From assembly GCA_003290165.1 (NCBI GenBank), contig QNQO01000674.1, forward strand, positions 62,001 to 126,000: a stretch of DNA of 64,000 bases, read 5' to 3'. The stretch comes from Berberis thunbergii. Taxonomy: Eukaryota > Streptophyta > Magnoliopsida > Ranunculales > Berberidaceae. Of this stretch, positions 22,443 through 34,120 are shown in pieces (the stretch's first letter is position 1; every line of letters begins with the position of its first letter). A program made the position numbers and the translations under genes. The notes beneath the pieces are model-generated. The model saw only the letters and a list, made by a program, of their open reading frames with translations, did not search any database and had not been told where the DNA came from.

Positions 22443-23780
22443 GTGCACGGATGCATTGAGCTGCCCCTAATCACGACAGCTCAATTTGAAATTAGACCAA
22501 CTATTATTAATATGTTGTCAAAGTTTCATGGGTATGATCGAGAAAGCCCATATGTCCATCCTAGAAAGTTTCTTGAAGTTTGTAGTACTTATAAGAACCA
22601 AAACATAGATGAAGAAAATGTCAGACTTCGCTTGTTTCCTTTTTCTCTTGATGATTGGGCCACCTCATGGCTAAATTTTCTCCTTGCCAGTTCCATTATA
22701 TCATGGAAGAATTTAGTTAGAAAATTTATAATGAAGTACTTCCCCATGAGAAAGACCCTAGAAATTAGAAGAGAATTTGAGGAGTTTACTCAAACACATA
22801 ATGAACTTTTTTATGAAGCATGAGATCGCTTTTAAGATTTACTCATCAAGTGCCCCCATCATGGCTTTGAAAAACGAGTGCTAGTTCAGAGTTTCTATAA
22901 TGGATTGATTGTCAAATCTAGAATATGATCGAATCCATTCATCAAGGGAAATTCATGCGTAAAATTGGTACTAATGCTTATACCTTTCTAAGTGAACTTG
23001 CTGATGATTCCCAACAATGGGCTGTCCATAAAGACTTGGAACCTAATTCTTCTAGAAAATCACGTCTATTTGGACCAAAGGAAGATCCCGAATTAGATAT
23101 CAAAACCTTCCTAAAGGACTTTGTTAAGGAAATGAAATCTATTATGTTAAAGTCTACCTCTGAAGCCAAAGAGCAGACTTAAGCTTTGTACCTTTTGCCT
23201 CGAAAGATATCATATAGATTCTGATTGTCCTTTAACTTCAGGTGGCAATGAACCTCCAAAGAGGTGTGTGTATTTAACAGTGAACGTAAATCAAACACAT
23301 TTGGTCAAACATACACATCTGCAAATCGACATCACTCTAACCTTTCCTATGGTGGTGACTTTTATGAACAACCACCCAGAATAGTTTAGGAAATCCTCCT
23401 GGGTTTCAACACCCTAGGCAACCTAGTGGACAAGCTCACAACTCACGCATTTATCCTAGACAGGTTCAATACGGACTTCAATCTAACCAGTTGCAACATA
23501 ATCAATATCCACCACATGGAGAACCTATTTCATTCCGACAAAAATTAGCATGTGAACCTTCCTATGGTACCTGTCACTCATAATTCTTATGGTCAACCTC
23601 AACTTAACAACTTTCGGGACTTGCTACCTCAAACTCAATATGTTGCTCCTTTACCACCTCCAAAACCATTATTGGAGGATCTGATGCACCAATTAATGAC
23701 AACTAATGTTGCTAATTACCAAGCCATCCACCAGCTTCAACAACAGTTGCAACAGTTGAGTGTGGGAAGGGAAAAATGAA
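22443..23780 (+). pseudogene. Athila-type gag
   Basis: A 126-codon open stretch reads FHGYDRESPYVHPRKFLEVC, FPFSLDDWATSWLNFL and FIMKYFPMRKTLEIRREFEE, then YEA followed by a stop. Downstream, KCPHHGFEKRVLVQSFYNGL continues the same domain. This is the retrotransposon gag core in the Athila form. A further piece (22925-23182) and a proline/glutamine-rich tail (QQLQQQLQQLSVGREK, 23552-23779) follow. Several stops make it inactive. Confidence 0.75.
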
Positions 23781-23999
23781 CATTCCCCAGTCAACCCATC
23801 CCTAATCCAAAAGGTGTTCTCCAAGTCCATGTCAATGAAATTGGTAGTAATGTTGATTCACATGGAGAAGTTAAAGTTGTCACCACCTTTCGTTCTAGCT
23901 GAATAATTGATAATGACATAGAACAACCCAAGATAACTAATGTGATTTCCAAATAGAATGTTCCTAAACCAACTAAGAACACTAAAGTTTCACCGACGC

Positions 24000-24640
24000 C
24001 GTTAAGGTTACTGAAGAGTAAACCTTGCCTGGGAGGGTCCTTCCACACTTGCTAAAAGTTGCGGAATTGTGCTCCCGTTTGTGATGATTTCTCTGCTTAG
24101 TCAGACGTTCCGTCGGGCTAGAAGGCGGACCGCTCCTGTAATGTTGGACTATCCTCCATCGCCAAGCTGAGCCACTATTGCTAGGCCTTTGTCCCCATCT
24201 GGGAGGAGCAACTCCTCCTCAGTTTCCTCTTGTTTCTGCTCAACTTGTTTGGTGGGCTTCAGCTGTATCAAAGAACAATCTATCTGCTTAAGCTCGACAT
24301 AGTGGCAACCCCGTACCATTGGTTGGTCCTCACAAATTGTTTCCTCTGGGTGGTTGATGGTATACTTGACGCACTGACGAAGGGTGGATACCACCACTTC
24401 TATTTGATGAAGTCAGGGCCTTCCTAATACGAAGTTATAGGTAGATGGTGCGTCTACCACCATGAAGTCCATAAACATGAGTTTTCTCAGTTATGGCTTT
24501 CCTGCCACCATTACTAGCTTTATCTTCCCAATCGGGAAGTATTTTTCTTAGCCGGAAGGCGTTAAGTTCTTTTCCTTAAGGTCCATGCTGTGGAAGGCAT
24601 TGTAGAATAGGACATTGAAGAGGCTTCCCGTGTCTACATG
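24000..24640 (-). pseudogene. Protease region of element 3
   Basis: On -, pieces read VVSTLRQCVKYTINHPEE and HYVELKQIDCSLIQLKPT, parallel to STLHQCVKYTINHSEG in element 2. The upstream retropepsin part (24400-24640) is recognisable at DNA level against 12560-12800 but is out of frame in places. Confidence 0.6.
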
Positions 24641-25269
24641 GGCCCTTTGTACCACCCACCTTGTAATAAAGACCGAAATAACAAGAGTGTTATTGTGCGA
24701 TGCGCGGGTCCGCCTTCGAGGTTCTTATCAATGAAAGTCAAGGTCGGGATTGGGGTCTGTACTCGCGAGTAATACAGGCGTCAGTCCTCGCTGGTGGGCT
24801 GTGTCTGCATTTTAAGGAGTGTTTGTTTTCGAGACTTGTTTGATTGTTCTCCCTCTAGTCTGACTTCGTGAAGGACATATATAATGCCCAAAGCCTCATT
24901 CTCAATTTCTTTGACCGCCTCAACTCTTTCTCTAGTCTGGTCCCGTGTTTTTTTCAAGCCCAGGAACTCCTTTAGCTTGTCTTTTCAAATACATTACTTG
25001 ATCTCGTACCTCAAACTCTTACAGTCGTTGGTGTCTTACCCGCCCTCATTGTGGTACAAGCAATACTTTTTGTTGTCGCGTTTGGAGGGGTTTTCGCGCT
25101 GCTTCGGTGGCCATTTTAGATCCTCCCAATACTTTATGGAATTAAGGACGTCTGTCAAACTAGAGTTGAGGGGGACTATGGTCTTGGACCCAACATAGTT
25201 GGAAGATTTTTCTAGCCTGGCACAACCAGAGTCCGACCAGCTGTCGTTGCATTTCCGTTTGTTTTTATC

Positions 25270-26050
25270 TTCGTATTCTCATCTCTTTCCATCCCTTCTG
25301 TCTCTAAAACCAGAAGGTTTCTTTTCTTTTTCAGTTTCCTTCTTGGCCGTTCTCATTTCCAAGGGGGTTCCAGGGTGAGGAAGTCGTACAAATTTCCCTC
25401 TCTTAGCCCTGCAATAAAAGCCGTAACGGAGGTATCATCGCTGCATTCGTCAGTGAGCGTCAGCTGATCATCATTGAAGCGCCTGGCATATTCCCTAAGT
25501 GTTTCATTTGACTTCTGCTTCAGAAAGTATATAGTACATGACCTTTCTGATCTGCTATCTGCCAACAAAGCGTGTTAGGAATTCTTTGGCCAGTGTCTTC
25601 AATGTGTCGATTGACTTTGGCGGGAGGCTATGGAACCATGTCAGTGATGACTTCTTCAGGCTGGTTGGGAACGTTCTACACAACACTGATTCAGAACTTT
25701 TTTTGAGCACCATTACGTGCTGATAATGGCGCAAGTGATCAAACGAGTCACCGGTTCTATCGTAAAACTCAAGCTTCGAAAGGCTGAACTTCTTTGGCAA
25801 ATCTTCGTTCATAATATGGTCCATGGTGGGGGAACAAAAAGGTTGTACAATACATTTAGGTTGTGAGCCCCTCGGCGGAGGGGGTTCTGCGTGGCGGGTT
25901 GGTCTGCCCTGAAAGTTGGATCTCCGATAACCGCGCCACCACATCTAGTCCAGTGAGAGCTAGCGGGGGCTTGACTCTTTTATGTTTGTTCTCTGTTGTC
26001 GCCTGGAGATTGAGGTATGTGCTGCTCCTGATCTCCATCAGCCGGTGGAG
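25270..26050 (-). pseudogene. gag of element 3
   Basis: On -, the frame 25944-25555 reads PKKFSLSKLEFYDRTGDSFD, LRHYQHVMVLKKSSE, TWFHSLPPKSIDTLKTLAKE. After a break, 25568-25353 reads SNETLREYARRFNDDQLTL, DTSVTAFIAGLREGNLYDFL. This is the full gag core, better preserved at the N-terminal side than in elements 1 and 2. A basic tail follows around 25270. Confidence 0.75.
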
Positions 26051-26294
26051 GGTTCTGCTGAGTGAGGATCTTCACTACTTTAGTAATCTGTTGAATATGG
26101 GATGATAGCATATCTGCTGCTGGCAAGGTGGTGTGAACCTGCTCCCTCTGTGTCACTGGTACCGCTGGAAGTGGTGGTATAACGTCAGTCTGAGCGATCT
26201 ATCTCCCTGGTTTCCATTGTTACAATATTTGGTGGTCATCATCTTCTTGTACACTATGGAGAGATGATGTCAATGCTTTACTAGGAACTCTGTC

Positions 26295-26316
26295 ATCCCC
26301 ACAAATAGTGGCAAAC
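26295..26316 (-). other. Primer-binding site of element 3
   Basis: On -, TTTGCCACTATTTGTGGGGA abuts the LTR. It is a decayed form of the site in element 2. Confidence 0.6.
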
Positions 26317-26953
26317 TGATGCAGTCGATTTTTGCTTCCTGCTAGACCTACATAAGAAACACACGTGAGCCACGCACCACCGTTGTGGTGGCTGATGACA
26401 CTCCGATGCTAAAGTAAGACAGAGCTATGAGAAAGGCTTAAAGCTGTAAACAGAAAATTTGTAGCGTACTTTTATTCACCAACCTCATGTCTTATTTATA
26501 ATGCTAGAGTTCTGGTTCGGCTAGGCCATCGATGACGTAGTTTAGGGAAAGAAATATTTTTGGAGATCCTTATATAATTAGGAGTCGTCTTGTGGAGGAA
26601 AGTTTTTCTTGTTAGACTTGTGCTCCTAGATACGCAAGAGATACTTTCCAATCGACGTGTTTTCCATAAGTGAAAGTTTCCACGTACAATGTATACTCTG
26701 GTATTTACTTCCTAGTTGAAGACAAAGTACTGCTAGCTTGCTTGTCCGAAACTGATCCCCAAGATACTTGTCTCAATATGTCTTACGGGTATTAGGGAAG
26801 GATGTGAGACATATAAGCTTAGCAGGCTGTAGTAATTTGGGTCCAACTGGCGAACTACATTTCGCGGGCTTGATGCCATTTGGGCATGTTATTTTTTGAA
26901 ATCATCATGACATGTGTACAGTGTAGATAAAAGGACGTTTCTGTGTATCATCA
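26317..26953 (-). repeat. 5' LTR of element 3 (637 bp)
   Basis: It starts TGATGCAGTCGATTTTTGC and ends GTGTATCATCA, and aligns along its length with 19313-19952. A PBS lies on the inner side. Confidence 0.9.
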
Positions 26954-27260
26954 ATAATTATATTTGCACCCATTTTTTTTTAGCTATTTAATGAATTACA
27001 AGCAATTAATAAAAATCAACACTAATAAAAACAATAGTGCTAATTAATTTTTATTTACAACCAAATTAATGATTTTGTTGACCCAAGCATTATTATGACA
27101 CGTGCAGATATTATTAAAAAACTAATAAAGTAATAATTGGTTAAAATCTAAATACAAAAAATACAAATTTATATAGTTATGAAAATTAGGATCGTTACAT
27201 TGTACAAACCTTAAATAGAATCTCATTCCAAGATTCAGAAGGTAATAACATTAAGTAAAT
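26954..27260 (-). repeat. Start of a Tekay/Del-type LTR plus a little internal sequence
   Basis: On -, TGTAACGATCC at 27199 starts the LTR. It is preceded by CTTGGAATGAGATTCTATTT and AAGG, a decayed form of the ACGAG/AAATTTCTTTAAGG junction common before LTRs of Tekay/Del chromoviruses. A similar junction lies at about 52244-52300. Confidence 0.55.
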
Positions 27261-27741
27261 TCCAAACAATACAACTTGATAAATGAAATTAATATTTAAA
27301 TGTACTTTCAAGAAATAAGTCATGATTTTTTTTCATAGAACAATAATTAAATTCACCTCATATAAATGAACAAACTAAACATGCACATAAACATGGCCAC
27401 ATCCTAAATATAAAAATTATTAAAGCATTAGATAAACACGAATGTTACAATTTGCCAATGTCTCCCACAACTCTTGACTACCACTTTTAGGGTTAGTTTT
27501 AAAAGCCTACAGGAAGTAAAGAGCAAGTTGATGCATGTCAAAGAAGTTCTTCCACACAAGGAGCCATATGAGCGAGCTGACAATGAATATGGCTGAAGAC
27601 TTTAGACTCATCAAGGTGCCCACTGAGGTACAACAATGCCGAGTCTAATATACTTCACTTAGAGTTAATATCTTACTTGGACGTAATTGTTGACATGGCT
27701 GTCTTTATTGCGTTCTGCCATTAGCTCTATTTGGTTAGTGG
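27261..27741. other. Interval without a recognised gene
   Basis: AT-rich to 27480. Then a short stretch near 27570-27650 reads ELTMNMAEDFRLIKVPTE, which looks retroelement-like but is too short to assign. Confidence 0.3.
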
Positions 27742-28015
27742 CAGGGGTGGACAAGAATCTCGATCCTAATATGACCCGACCTAAATTGATATGGTCACGA
27801 ACTGGTTCAAATCGGGACCAACTGATTTATACTGTTTTTATCTCGGTCTCGGTCTCGGTCCCGAATCGGGATGGAACTGTTTTTACAAATTCTATCCCGA
27901 ACCGTTCGCTCGTCCTGATTACTGTAGCAACACCAAACCCAAATGGTTTTACAAGTCCAAGCCCAATTCCCATCACTAAAATCTCCATAATCGTCCAATT
28001 TTCTAAGCCCAATGT
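27742..28015 (+). mobile_element. One end of a hAT-type element
   Basis: CAGGGGTGGACAAGAATCTC followed by repeated CGGTCTCGGT and ATCGGGATGGAACTG is the style of hAT ends seen at 29080 and 54631. No matching opposite end with an 8-bp duplication was found. Confidence 0.45.
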
Positions 28016-28019
28016 ATAA

Positions 28020-28230
28020 GTCTCTTCTCCTTCTCATTTCTCTCGCTTCTCCTTATCTGTTTCTCGAGCCCTTCTAGGGAGCGAGGAAAGAGAGCGACCC
28101 TCGAGATAAGTAACGGTGCGTAACTTGAGAGAGATGGGCCCATCCCTCGCACCCTTTTCCTCAATCCTTCCCTCGAGATAAGTAACGGCTCGTATCTGTT
28201 TTCCTCGCTGGTTTCCTCGACAATTAGAAT
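28020..28230. repeat. Diverged terminus of the long-TIR family, with a local duplication
   Basis: CTCGCTGGTTTCCTCGACAA then TTAGAA matches the outer end of the right TIR at 50838-50861. Just before it, CCTCGAGATAAGTAACGG occurs twice (about 28097 and 28172). It is probably a fragment of another member of the family at 38069-50865. Confidence 0.45.
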
Positions 28231-29079
28231 TCCTCTTTCTGTTGTTTCTCTCTCGTCTTCGTCCTCTTGTCAAATCAAGCAGTCCAAGCGAAGAACAGAT
28301 GCAATCACTGTCTATGGCACTGTCGAAACGAGGCTTGTGGTGGCATGGGTTGGGGGTGTTATGCTACTGCTGTTCAAGAGAGAAAATAGAGAGATTTGGT
28401 TGTGTTTGATAGGGTATGATTGGTTGTTGTACAGACCTTCTGAATAGTGTTCAAGGGATGGTGACACGTGTGCAAGGTTACCTAGGTAGCTATGAAGAAT
28501 GGAAGAGGAGGATTTGGTTTGTAGGCGGATGGATCATGGGTGAAGGGGGGAATAATCTTCATGATGAATGAGGGGTCAAAATCAAGTTCATTGAGTTGAA
28601 ACTCAGCAATGGTACGTGTTGTTTTTTGGAGTTTAGCAATAGTGTAGTGTGAAGAAAGTTTTGGGTCTCAAATGTTGACTGTAAGGGTGTTTTTGGTTAT
28701 ATGAATCCTATGTCTTGAAGATATATCAATTCACTTTCATTATTTGATTTTGTGATTAATCGGATTGAAAGTTCAATAAACATGAGAATTACATGCCTTA
28801 AGGAATCTAAGAGTGTGATTTTCATGTTCATGAACTTCCCACTATTAATCATAAAATCTGAAGGAAATGCAAAATCATAAATCAATTTAACCTAAAATGT
28901 AGAGATGATTCCTTCACGGAACCAAACACACTTTAATTTTTTGTTTATTTTGTTTGTGAATACCTAAATTTGGGGTTTGAACTTACGTTTGATGCAGAGG
29001 GGGAAATGGTGGAATTGGTTATGAAATGGATTTTTGTTAACCTTTTAGGGTTTTGTTAACCGATCTTTGTATGTATTTT
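28231..29079. other. Interval without a recognised gene
   Basis: No ORF with family features. Mixed composition with AT-rich parts between two transposon ends. Confidence 0.4.
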
Positions 29080-29990
29080 TAGGGGTGGGCACGGAACAGG
29101 ATGGGACGAGATATACCTATCCCTATCACATTCCATTCATACTGGATCGGGACGGGATGGAAAAAATTTCATCCCGACCTCGTCCCATCCCAAATGGGTT
29201 CAGGACAGGACGAGATCAGCGTGCTGCATGTGACTGTCGCGAAGATTATCATTATATAAGATCGTGAAAAATAACTTTCTTATAATTAGATATAGATGTG
29301 GCATGCAAATATAAGGGTAACCACTAAATCCTCTAACAATGAAGTCGAGTGGGCTTGACTTTTAGAAAATGACATGATAAATGGGACCCACCAAAAGTAT
29401 TGTGTTGTTTTGATGACCTCTCAACTGATTTTACAATTTCATTACTGTGGGAAACAAAATTAATGGTTCCTTGACAAAATGATATTTCATCTTTTGTTAG
29501 AGAAGAAATATAGACATATTGTTGATGCTCTAACATATTCATAATGGTTTACCATCAATACATATATTGTAATTAAAAAACATTATTTTACAACCCGAGG
29601 CATCTCAAATTCTTGGCTCCACCCCTGAATGTTCCCATCTTAATATGTATTACTCAGTTAATTGTCATTTTTTCATCTTCACCTGAGTATTATCAATATT
29701 TGAAAGTTAAATAATTGGAGCCATTTTTATTGGGAATCCAAACAACAGTCTGCTATCTTTTTTTTTGCTTAATGAATATTTATTTCTTGAAGTAATATTT
29801 CTGTTACCACTGCAAACACCATGAGTTTTTGTCAGTCATCTGTAAGTTTCTATGAATAAAAATAAATAAATAAATAATAAATATTAAAAAATAGCTCGAG
29901 ACGGAATGGGATTGGCGGGATTAAAAATCTTCATCCCATCCCATCCCATCCCATTCTAAAACGGGACGGGATGGGATCGGGATGAAATTA
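29080..29990 (+). mobile_element. hAT-type non-autonomous element, right end lost
   Basis: The left end TAGGGGTGGGCACGGAACAG matches the element at 54631. The right part (about 29895-29990) has the sub-terminal GGGACGGGATGGGATCGGGA and an array of CATCC repeats, in inverse sense to the left end. The terminal CCCACCCCTA is missing and no duplication is visible. Confidence 0.5.
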
Positions 29991-30058
29991 TTCAATCCCA
30001 TTAAGACTCGAAAAAATCGGAATGAGCATTGCTTCTCATGATCAGATTTCGAAGGTAC

Positions 30059-30524
30059 CGATGAGACATCAAATAGTATTTCAATAACAGTCGTACACGT
30101 GATATAGACCAACTCTAGCATGTAACAGGCTTTAGCACAATCCTCAGCACAAAGCTATTGTTCAGCCCATAAATCAGGTGCCCAAGCCCAAACAAGAGAT
30201 CTCAGACCTGTCACGAGCTCAAGATTCACTTGCACGAAATTAGCATTAACTTAATCAAACATTGGTTCCTTAACAGAGCCAAGTGTCGAAGAGCTCCAAT
30301 CATTCACAGGTAAGATCTTATGCGAGATCTCTTCCCTCCATCACATCCTCGATCGCAGGGATAGTTAAGAGTCAGTGAAAGGAAAGAGAAAAGTATGCAA
30401 ATTATACACAATTCAACTTTACATACAGTCTTCACTCTTTCTTGAACCGATATCTGAGTGTCTTCGGCCACGATCATGGTGGTCCTTATTATCGGGATCA
30501 GCAAGACCAGAACTAAACGCATCA
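30059..30524 (+). repeat. Decayed LTR of the Tat family
   Basis: CGATGAGACATCAAATAGTA and CGTACACGTGATAT align with the start of the LTR at 60605. GAGTGTCTTCGGCCACGATC and the end AAACGCATCA align with LTR ends. The flanks (GGTAC, ACTAT) do not match, so it is either a solo LTR with eroded duplication or a fragment. Confidence 0.6.
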
Positions 30525-31176
30525 ACTATAATGTTTGAACATGTACACAATCTCAACTTGAGTATCTCACATTCACATTTGACTTCCAAAACTTGTTTAT
30601 TTGGTCCAGATTGCATTAGACGGGCTTTGCATGACTTAGATCGTCCTGGTACATGATCACCATCAAAGTCCAACAAGGAAATTACTCCAAAATGAGAGAT
30701 AACTTGTGCATTGTGCTTGTACCATCATTCGCACAACGCGTGGTATTGATTTCACTAACATTTTGATAATCAATTAAAGTGCAATTTTTTTTTATCAAAA
30801 TAGAATGGGGCAATGAGAAAATTGTGTATTGTATAGGTCGGTGCATGTGTTAATTGCCAAAACGACAAAAGAATTTTTTTAGCAATTTAAAAATATTGAC
30901 AAAATTATGATTTTTTAGTAGAAGTAGATACATATGAACTAAACCTCAACTTAGCAAGAATTGGTACCTGTGGATCATCAAATTAGTGCAAGTTTAACAA
31001 AAATCACTTCTTATTAGAAATTTTGAGTTTTGTGAGCTACAAGAAGAATATTATTACACTTTTTTTTCTTCTTCTTCTTCTTGTCATTCTAGCTAGAGAT
31101 TTCTGGCAGTGGTAGGTGGACTCTTCTGCTAGAACACCCAACTTTGTTGGCAGGAGTGAACGATCGGCAAACTCAG
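30525..31176. other. Interval without a recognised gene
   Basis: No convincing ORF. A (CTT)n tract lies near 31062-31083. Confidence 0.4.
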
Positions 31177-31487
31177 TGATGTGTTTTGCAGGTTGAACAA
31201 TGCAAGTCTGGAATCAGGCAAACTGGAGGATAGAATTTTGTAGCAATGAAGCAATCAAATGCAAGAATCAATACTGACAAAGTATGGAATCAAAGACATA
31301 TTGTATTGCAATTGATAAGAGGCAGTTTCGAGAGTGCCTAATCTCTCCCAGAGTATATGCTCTTTGTACAGAATTTACAATGTAGAAAAATGCATCCCTT
31401 AGAACAACATTCAGCAATTGTCATTCAGTAGTTGTATCCTGCCTCATTCTACGTCTCTGATAGGTTTGATATATCGAGGGTTTATCA
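31177..31487 (-). repeat. 3' LTR of the Reina-like element (311 bp)
   Basis: From TGATGTGTTTTGCAGG to GGGTTTATCA. A polypurine tract (CTTTGGGGGGAGGAAT on -, 31488-31503) abuts it. It is the same length as 35988-36298. Confidence 0.95.
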
Positions 31488-31798
31488 ATTCCTCCCCCCA
31501 AAGAACGCACCTTGTCCTCAAGGTGAAAATGCGGAAACTGTTGCCGAATCAAGTCAAAGTTATCCCATGTGGCTTCAAACACAAGTAAACCCTCCCATTG
31601 TATCAGGACCTCATCAGGAAACCTATTGGATGGAGTCTTTGCTCGAACATCCAACACCTTCTCAGGAGCAACTACTAATTCCAGGTCTGCGCTCAACTGA
31701 GGGGGTAGTGGGGCCGTAGTCATTCCAGTACCTATGGCTGGTCTTAGTTGTGAAACATGAAAAATAGGGTGAATTTGAGAGGTAGCAGGGAGGTCCAA
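31421..31798 (-). pseudogene. Integrase C-terminus and chromodomain of the Reina-like element
   Basis: An open frame of 125 codons: PATSQIHPIFHVSQLRPAIG is the integrase C-terminal GPY/F-like end. LVVAPEKVLDVRAKT, EVLIQWEGL and EATWDNFDLIRQQFPHFHL form a chromodomain with the W-E-G-L and A-T-W-E/D elements. Chromodomains of this group are thought to steer integration to particular chromatin. The frame ends inside the 3' LTR. It is separated from the main integrase frame by stops around 31800-31870. Confidence 0.85.
31488..31503 (-). other. Polypurine tract of the Reina-like element
   Basis: On -, CTTTGGGGGGAGGAAT directly before the 3' LTR. The chromodomain reading frame runs through it into the LTR and stops at about 31421. 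Confidence 0.8.
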
Positions 31799-31864
31799 TT
31801 TGTAGGCAACCTGACCAATTTTTTTAAGAATTTGAAAAGGCCCATAATACCTGGCTGCTAACTT

Positions 31865-33162
31865 CTAATTGCTTCGTTTCACCAAAGATTGTTGGCGATA
31901 CGGTTGCAGTTTCAACAACACTAAGTCACCTACCTTAAAATGAACCTCCCTTCTGGACAGATCAGCTTGTTGTTTCATGCGTTGCTGAGCTCGAAGTAAG
32001 TGCATTTTCAAGTCATCCAGGGCAGCATCCCTATCCATTAATAATTGTTCCACCGAGGAAACTACGGTATTGCCATATTCAACCCGAAACAACTTAGGTG
32101 GATCCCGACCATACAAAGCCTTAAAAGGCGAACACCCTATGGAAGAATGCTGAGAAGTATCATACCAATACTTCGCCCAAGCCAACCACTTCACCCAAAG
32201 CTTAGTTGCCCTAATGCAAAACAATGTAGGTAAGTCTCCAAACAGCGATTAACAACCTCGGATTGCCCATCGGTTTGGGGATGATAAGTCGTACTTTGCT
32301 TGAGGAAAGTTCCTTGTAGGCGAAATAATTCTCTCCAAAAATGCCTCAGAAAAATTCTATATTTGTCTGAAATGATGGACAAAGGCACTCCATGCAATCT
32401 GACTATTTCCTGAATAAACACTTTAGCCACACTCTCAGCAGTGAAGGGGTGCCTTAATGCAATGAAATGACCATATTTACTCAGTCGATCAACCACAACC
32501 AGAATGGTGTCTACCCCATTAGATTTCGGCAATCCTTCAATAAAATCCAAAGTTATGTCCTCCCATACTTGCGACGGAATTGGAATCGGCTGTAACCAGC
32601 CTGCTGGAGAAGTTGTAACATACTTATTTTTCTGACATACCTCACATTCTGCCACCCAACGAGCTACATCTGCCTTCATGCCCACCCAAAATAATTCCCT
32701 AACCATTCTTTGGTAGGTTTTGAGCTCCCCAGAGTGTCCCCCCATTGGTGACCCATGGAATTCCCCAAAGATTAGAGGAAGAAATGAAGAAGTCCGAGAA
32801 ATTACTAACCTGTCTTTGTAGAACAGCAGCCCTTGCCGTATTTCAAATCCCACCGGAACACTGGTACCATTCTGAACATTATCTCTGATGCGCCAAAGAT
32901 GATCATCGGCTTCCAACTCCGCCTGCAACTTTGCCCAATCCCTCCACTGGGGAATCATTAGTGAAAAACATTCAAGACTAATCCTTACTCTTGATAGTGC
33001 ATCCGCTGCAAGGTTAGACTTCCCTGGCTTGTATTGGATCTCAAAGTTGTAGCTCATGAGTTTAATGATCCACTTCTGATAGTCCACCCCAACCACTCTC
33101 TGTTCTAATAAAAATTTCCGACTCCTTTGATCCGTGAGCACAATAAATTTCTGTCCCAACAA
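31865..33162 (-). pseudogene. RNase H end and integrase of the Reina-like element
   Basis: The 323-codon frame (33162-32191) starts in RNase H (KFIVLTDQRSRKFLLEQ, LAADALSR). It has the integrase zinc motif (HGSPMGGHSGELKTYQRM...CEVCQKNK) and the core with ITLDFIEGLPKS, SIISDKYRIF and HPQTDGQSEVVNRCLE. These give the three acidic positions D, D and E. SDKYRIF departs from the usual SDRDxxF, but the aspartate is kept. A frame change near 32190-32224 leads to the rest of the core (KWLAWAKYWYDTSQHSSIGC). Confidence 0.9.
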
Positions 33163-34120
33163 ATACGGTCTCCACTTGGCGATAGCAAACGCTATGGCCT
33201 AATTCCTTCTCATATACCGAGTTTTGTTGCGCCTGTTGCCCCAATACTTGACTGTAGTATGCAATCGGTCGACGATCCTGCATCAAAACTGCTCATAACC
33301 CATAGCATCTGTCTCAATCTCAAATACCTTTGCAAAATTTAACATTGCCAGGACTAGCACCTCAGTCATCTGTTTCTTCAATGCTTGAAAAGAAAGTTCG
33401 GCATCATCATTCCACCCAAAATTTTCCTTCTTAAGTTGTTGAGTAAAAGGCCAAGCCACATTACTGTATCCTTCCACAAATTTCCTGTAATAGCCCGTCA
33501 ACCCCAAAAATCCCCATAATTCGGTAATGTTTTTAGGTGTAGGCCATGCCAACATTGCCCTGATCTTGGAGAAATCAACAGAAACCCCTTTGCTAGAAAT
33601 AACATGACCCAAATAAGCTAATTCCAATTTACCAAACTCACATTTTTTTTCTATTGGCATAAAGAAATTCTACTCCAATATTGCCAACACTGTTGAGACG
33701 TGCTCCAAATCCTCTTCCATTCTTGTACTGCAGACTAAGATGTCGTCTAAAAAAAACTAACATGAATTTCCGCAGGCAAGGCTTGAAAATCTCATTCATC
33801 AGTGCCTGAAATGTCGCTGGAGCATTAGTTAATCCGAAGGGCATTACCAGAAATTCGTAATGACCTTCATGAGAACGAAATGCGGTCTTATGCTCATCCC
33901 CTTCTCGAATTTGGATTTGATGATATCCTGATTTCAAGTCCAATTTGGAGAAATAACACGCCCCATATAACTCGTCCAAAAGCTCATCAATTACAAGAAT
34001 GGGAAACCTATCAGGAATGGTTTCCTTATTTAGCGCCCTATAATCGACGCTGAAACGCCAACTCCCATCTTTTTTTAACTAGCAATACTGGACTTGAGAA
34101 GGGACTCTTACTTGGTCGTA
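33062..34120 (-). pseudogene. Reverse transcriptase and RNase H of the Reina-like element
   Basis: On -: [36 protein letters not shown], then the catalytic FLDDILV, which is split between frames at a run of T near 33749-33756 (+ strand). Next come KLELAYLGHVISSKG and the connection and RNase H parts (NFGWNDDAELSFQALKKQM, RRPIAYYSQVLGQQAQQ). Frame changes also lie near 34070 and 33290. Confidence 0.85.

Larger units (their letters stand above)
20498..23997 (+). mobile_element. Athila-like Ty3/gypsy fragment inserted in element 3
   Basis: It starts TGATAAGCATAAAAAACATC, typical of an Athila-type LTR start. It includes an (AAT)n tract and a long AT-rich leader, then gag on + (22443-23780) and the gag-pol linker to about 23997. 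No pol domains or second LTR are present. No clear PBS was found, so the LTR/leader boundary is unknown. Confidence 0.55.
19313..26953 (-). mobile_element. Tat-family retrotransposon, element 3, interrupted by an Athila-like fragment
   Basis: Read on -: 5' LTR (26953-26317), PBS, gag, protease, then an unrelated insertion (23997-20498), the 5' part of the antisense ORF (on +), polypurine tract, and 3' LTR (19952-19313). The flanks are GTAGT on the left and ATAAT on the right. These differ by two G-to-A changes and may be a decayed 5-bp target duplication. RT and integrase are absent. Confidence 0.75.

Noticed and set aside
28034..28273. Arginine-rich ORF on -
   Set aside because: It overlaps a duplicated leader-like stretch and a transposon end; there is no family motif.
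27742..29627. Single hAT element from CAGGGGTGGA to TCCACCCCTG
   Set aside because: The 10-bp ends are inverted copies, but the 8-bp flanks (GTTAGTGG and AATGTTCC) do not match, and another hAT end lies inside.
30304..30676. ORFs of 73-93 codons on both strands
   Set aside because: They overlap the decayed LTR at 30059-30524 and have no conserved motif.
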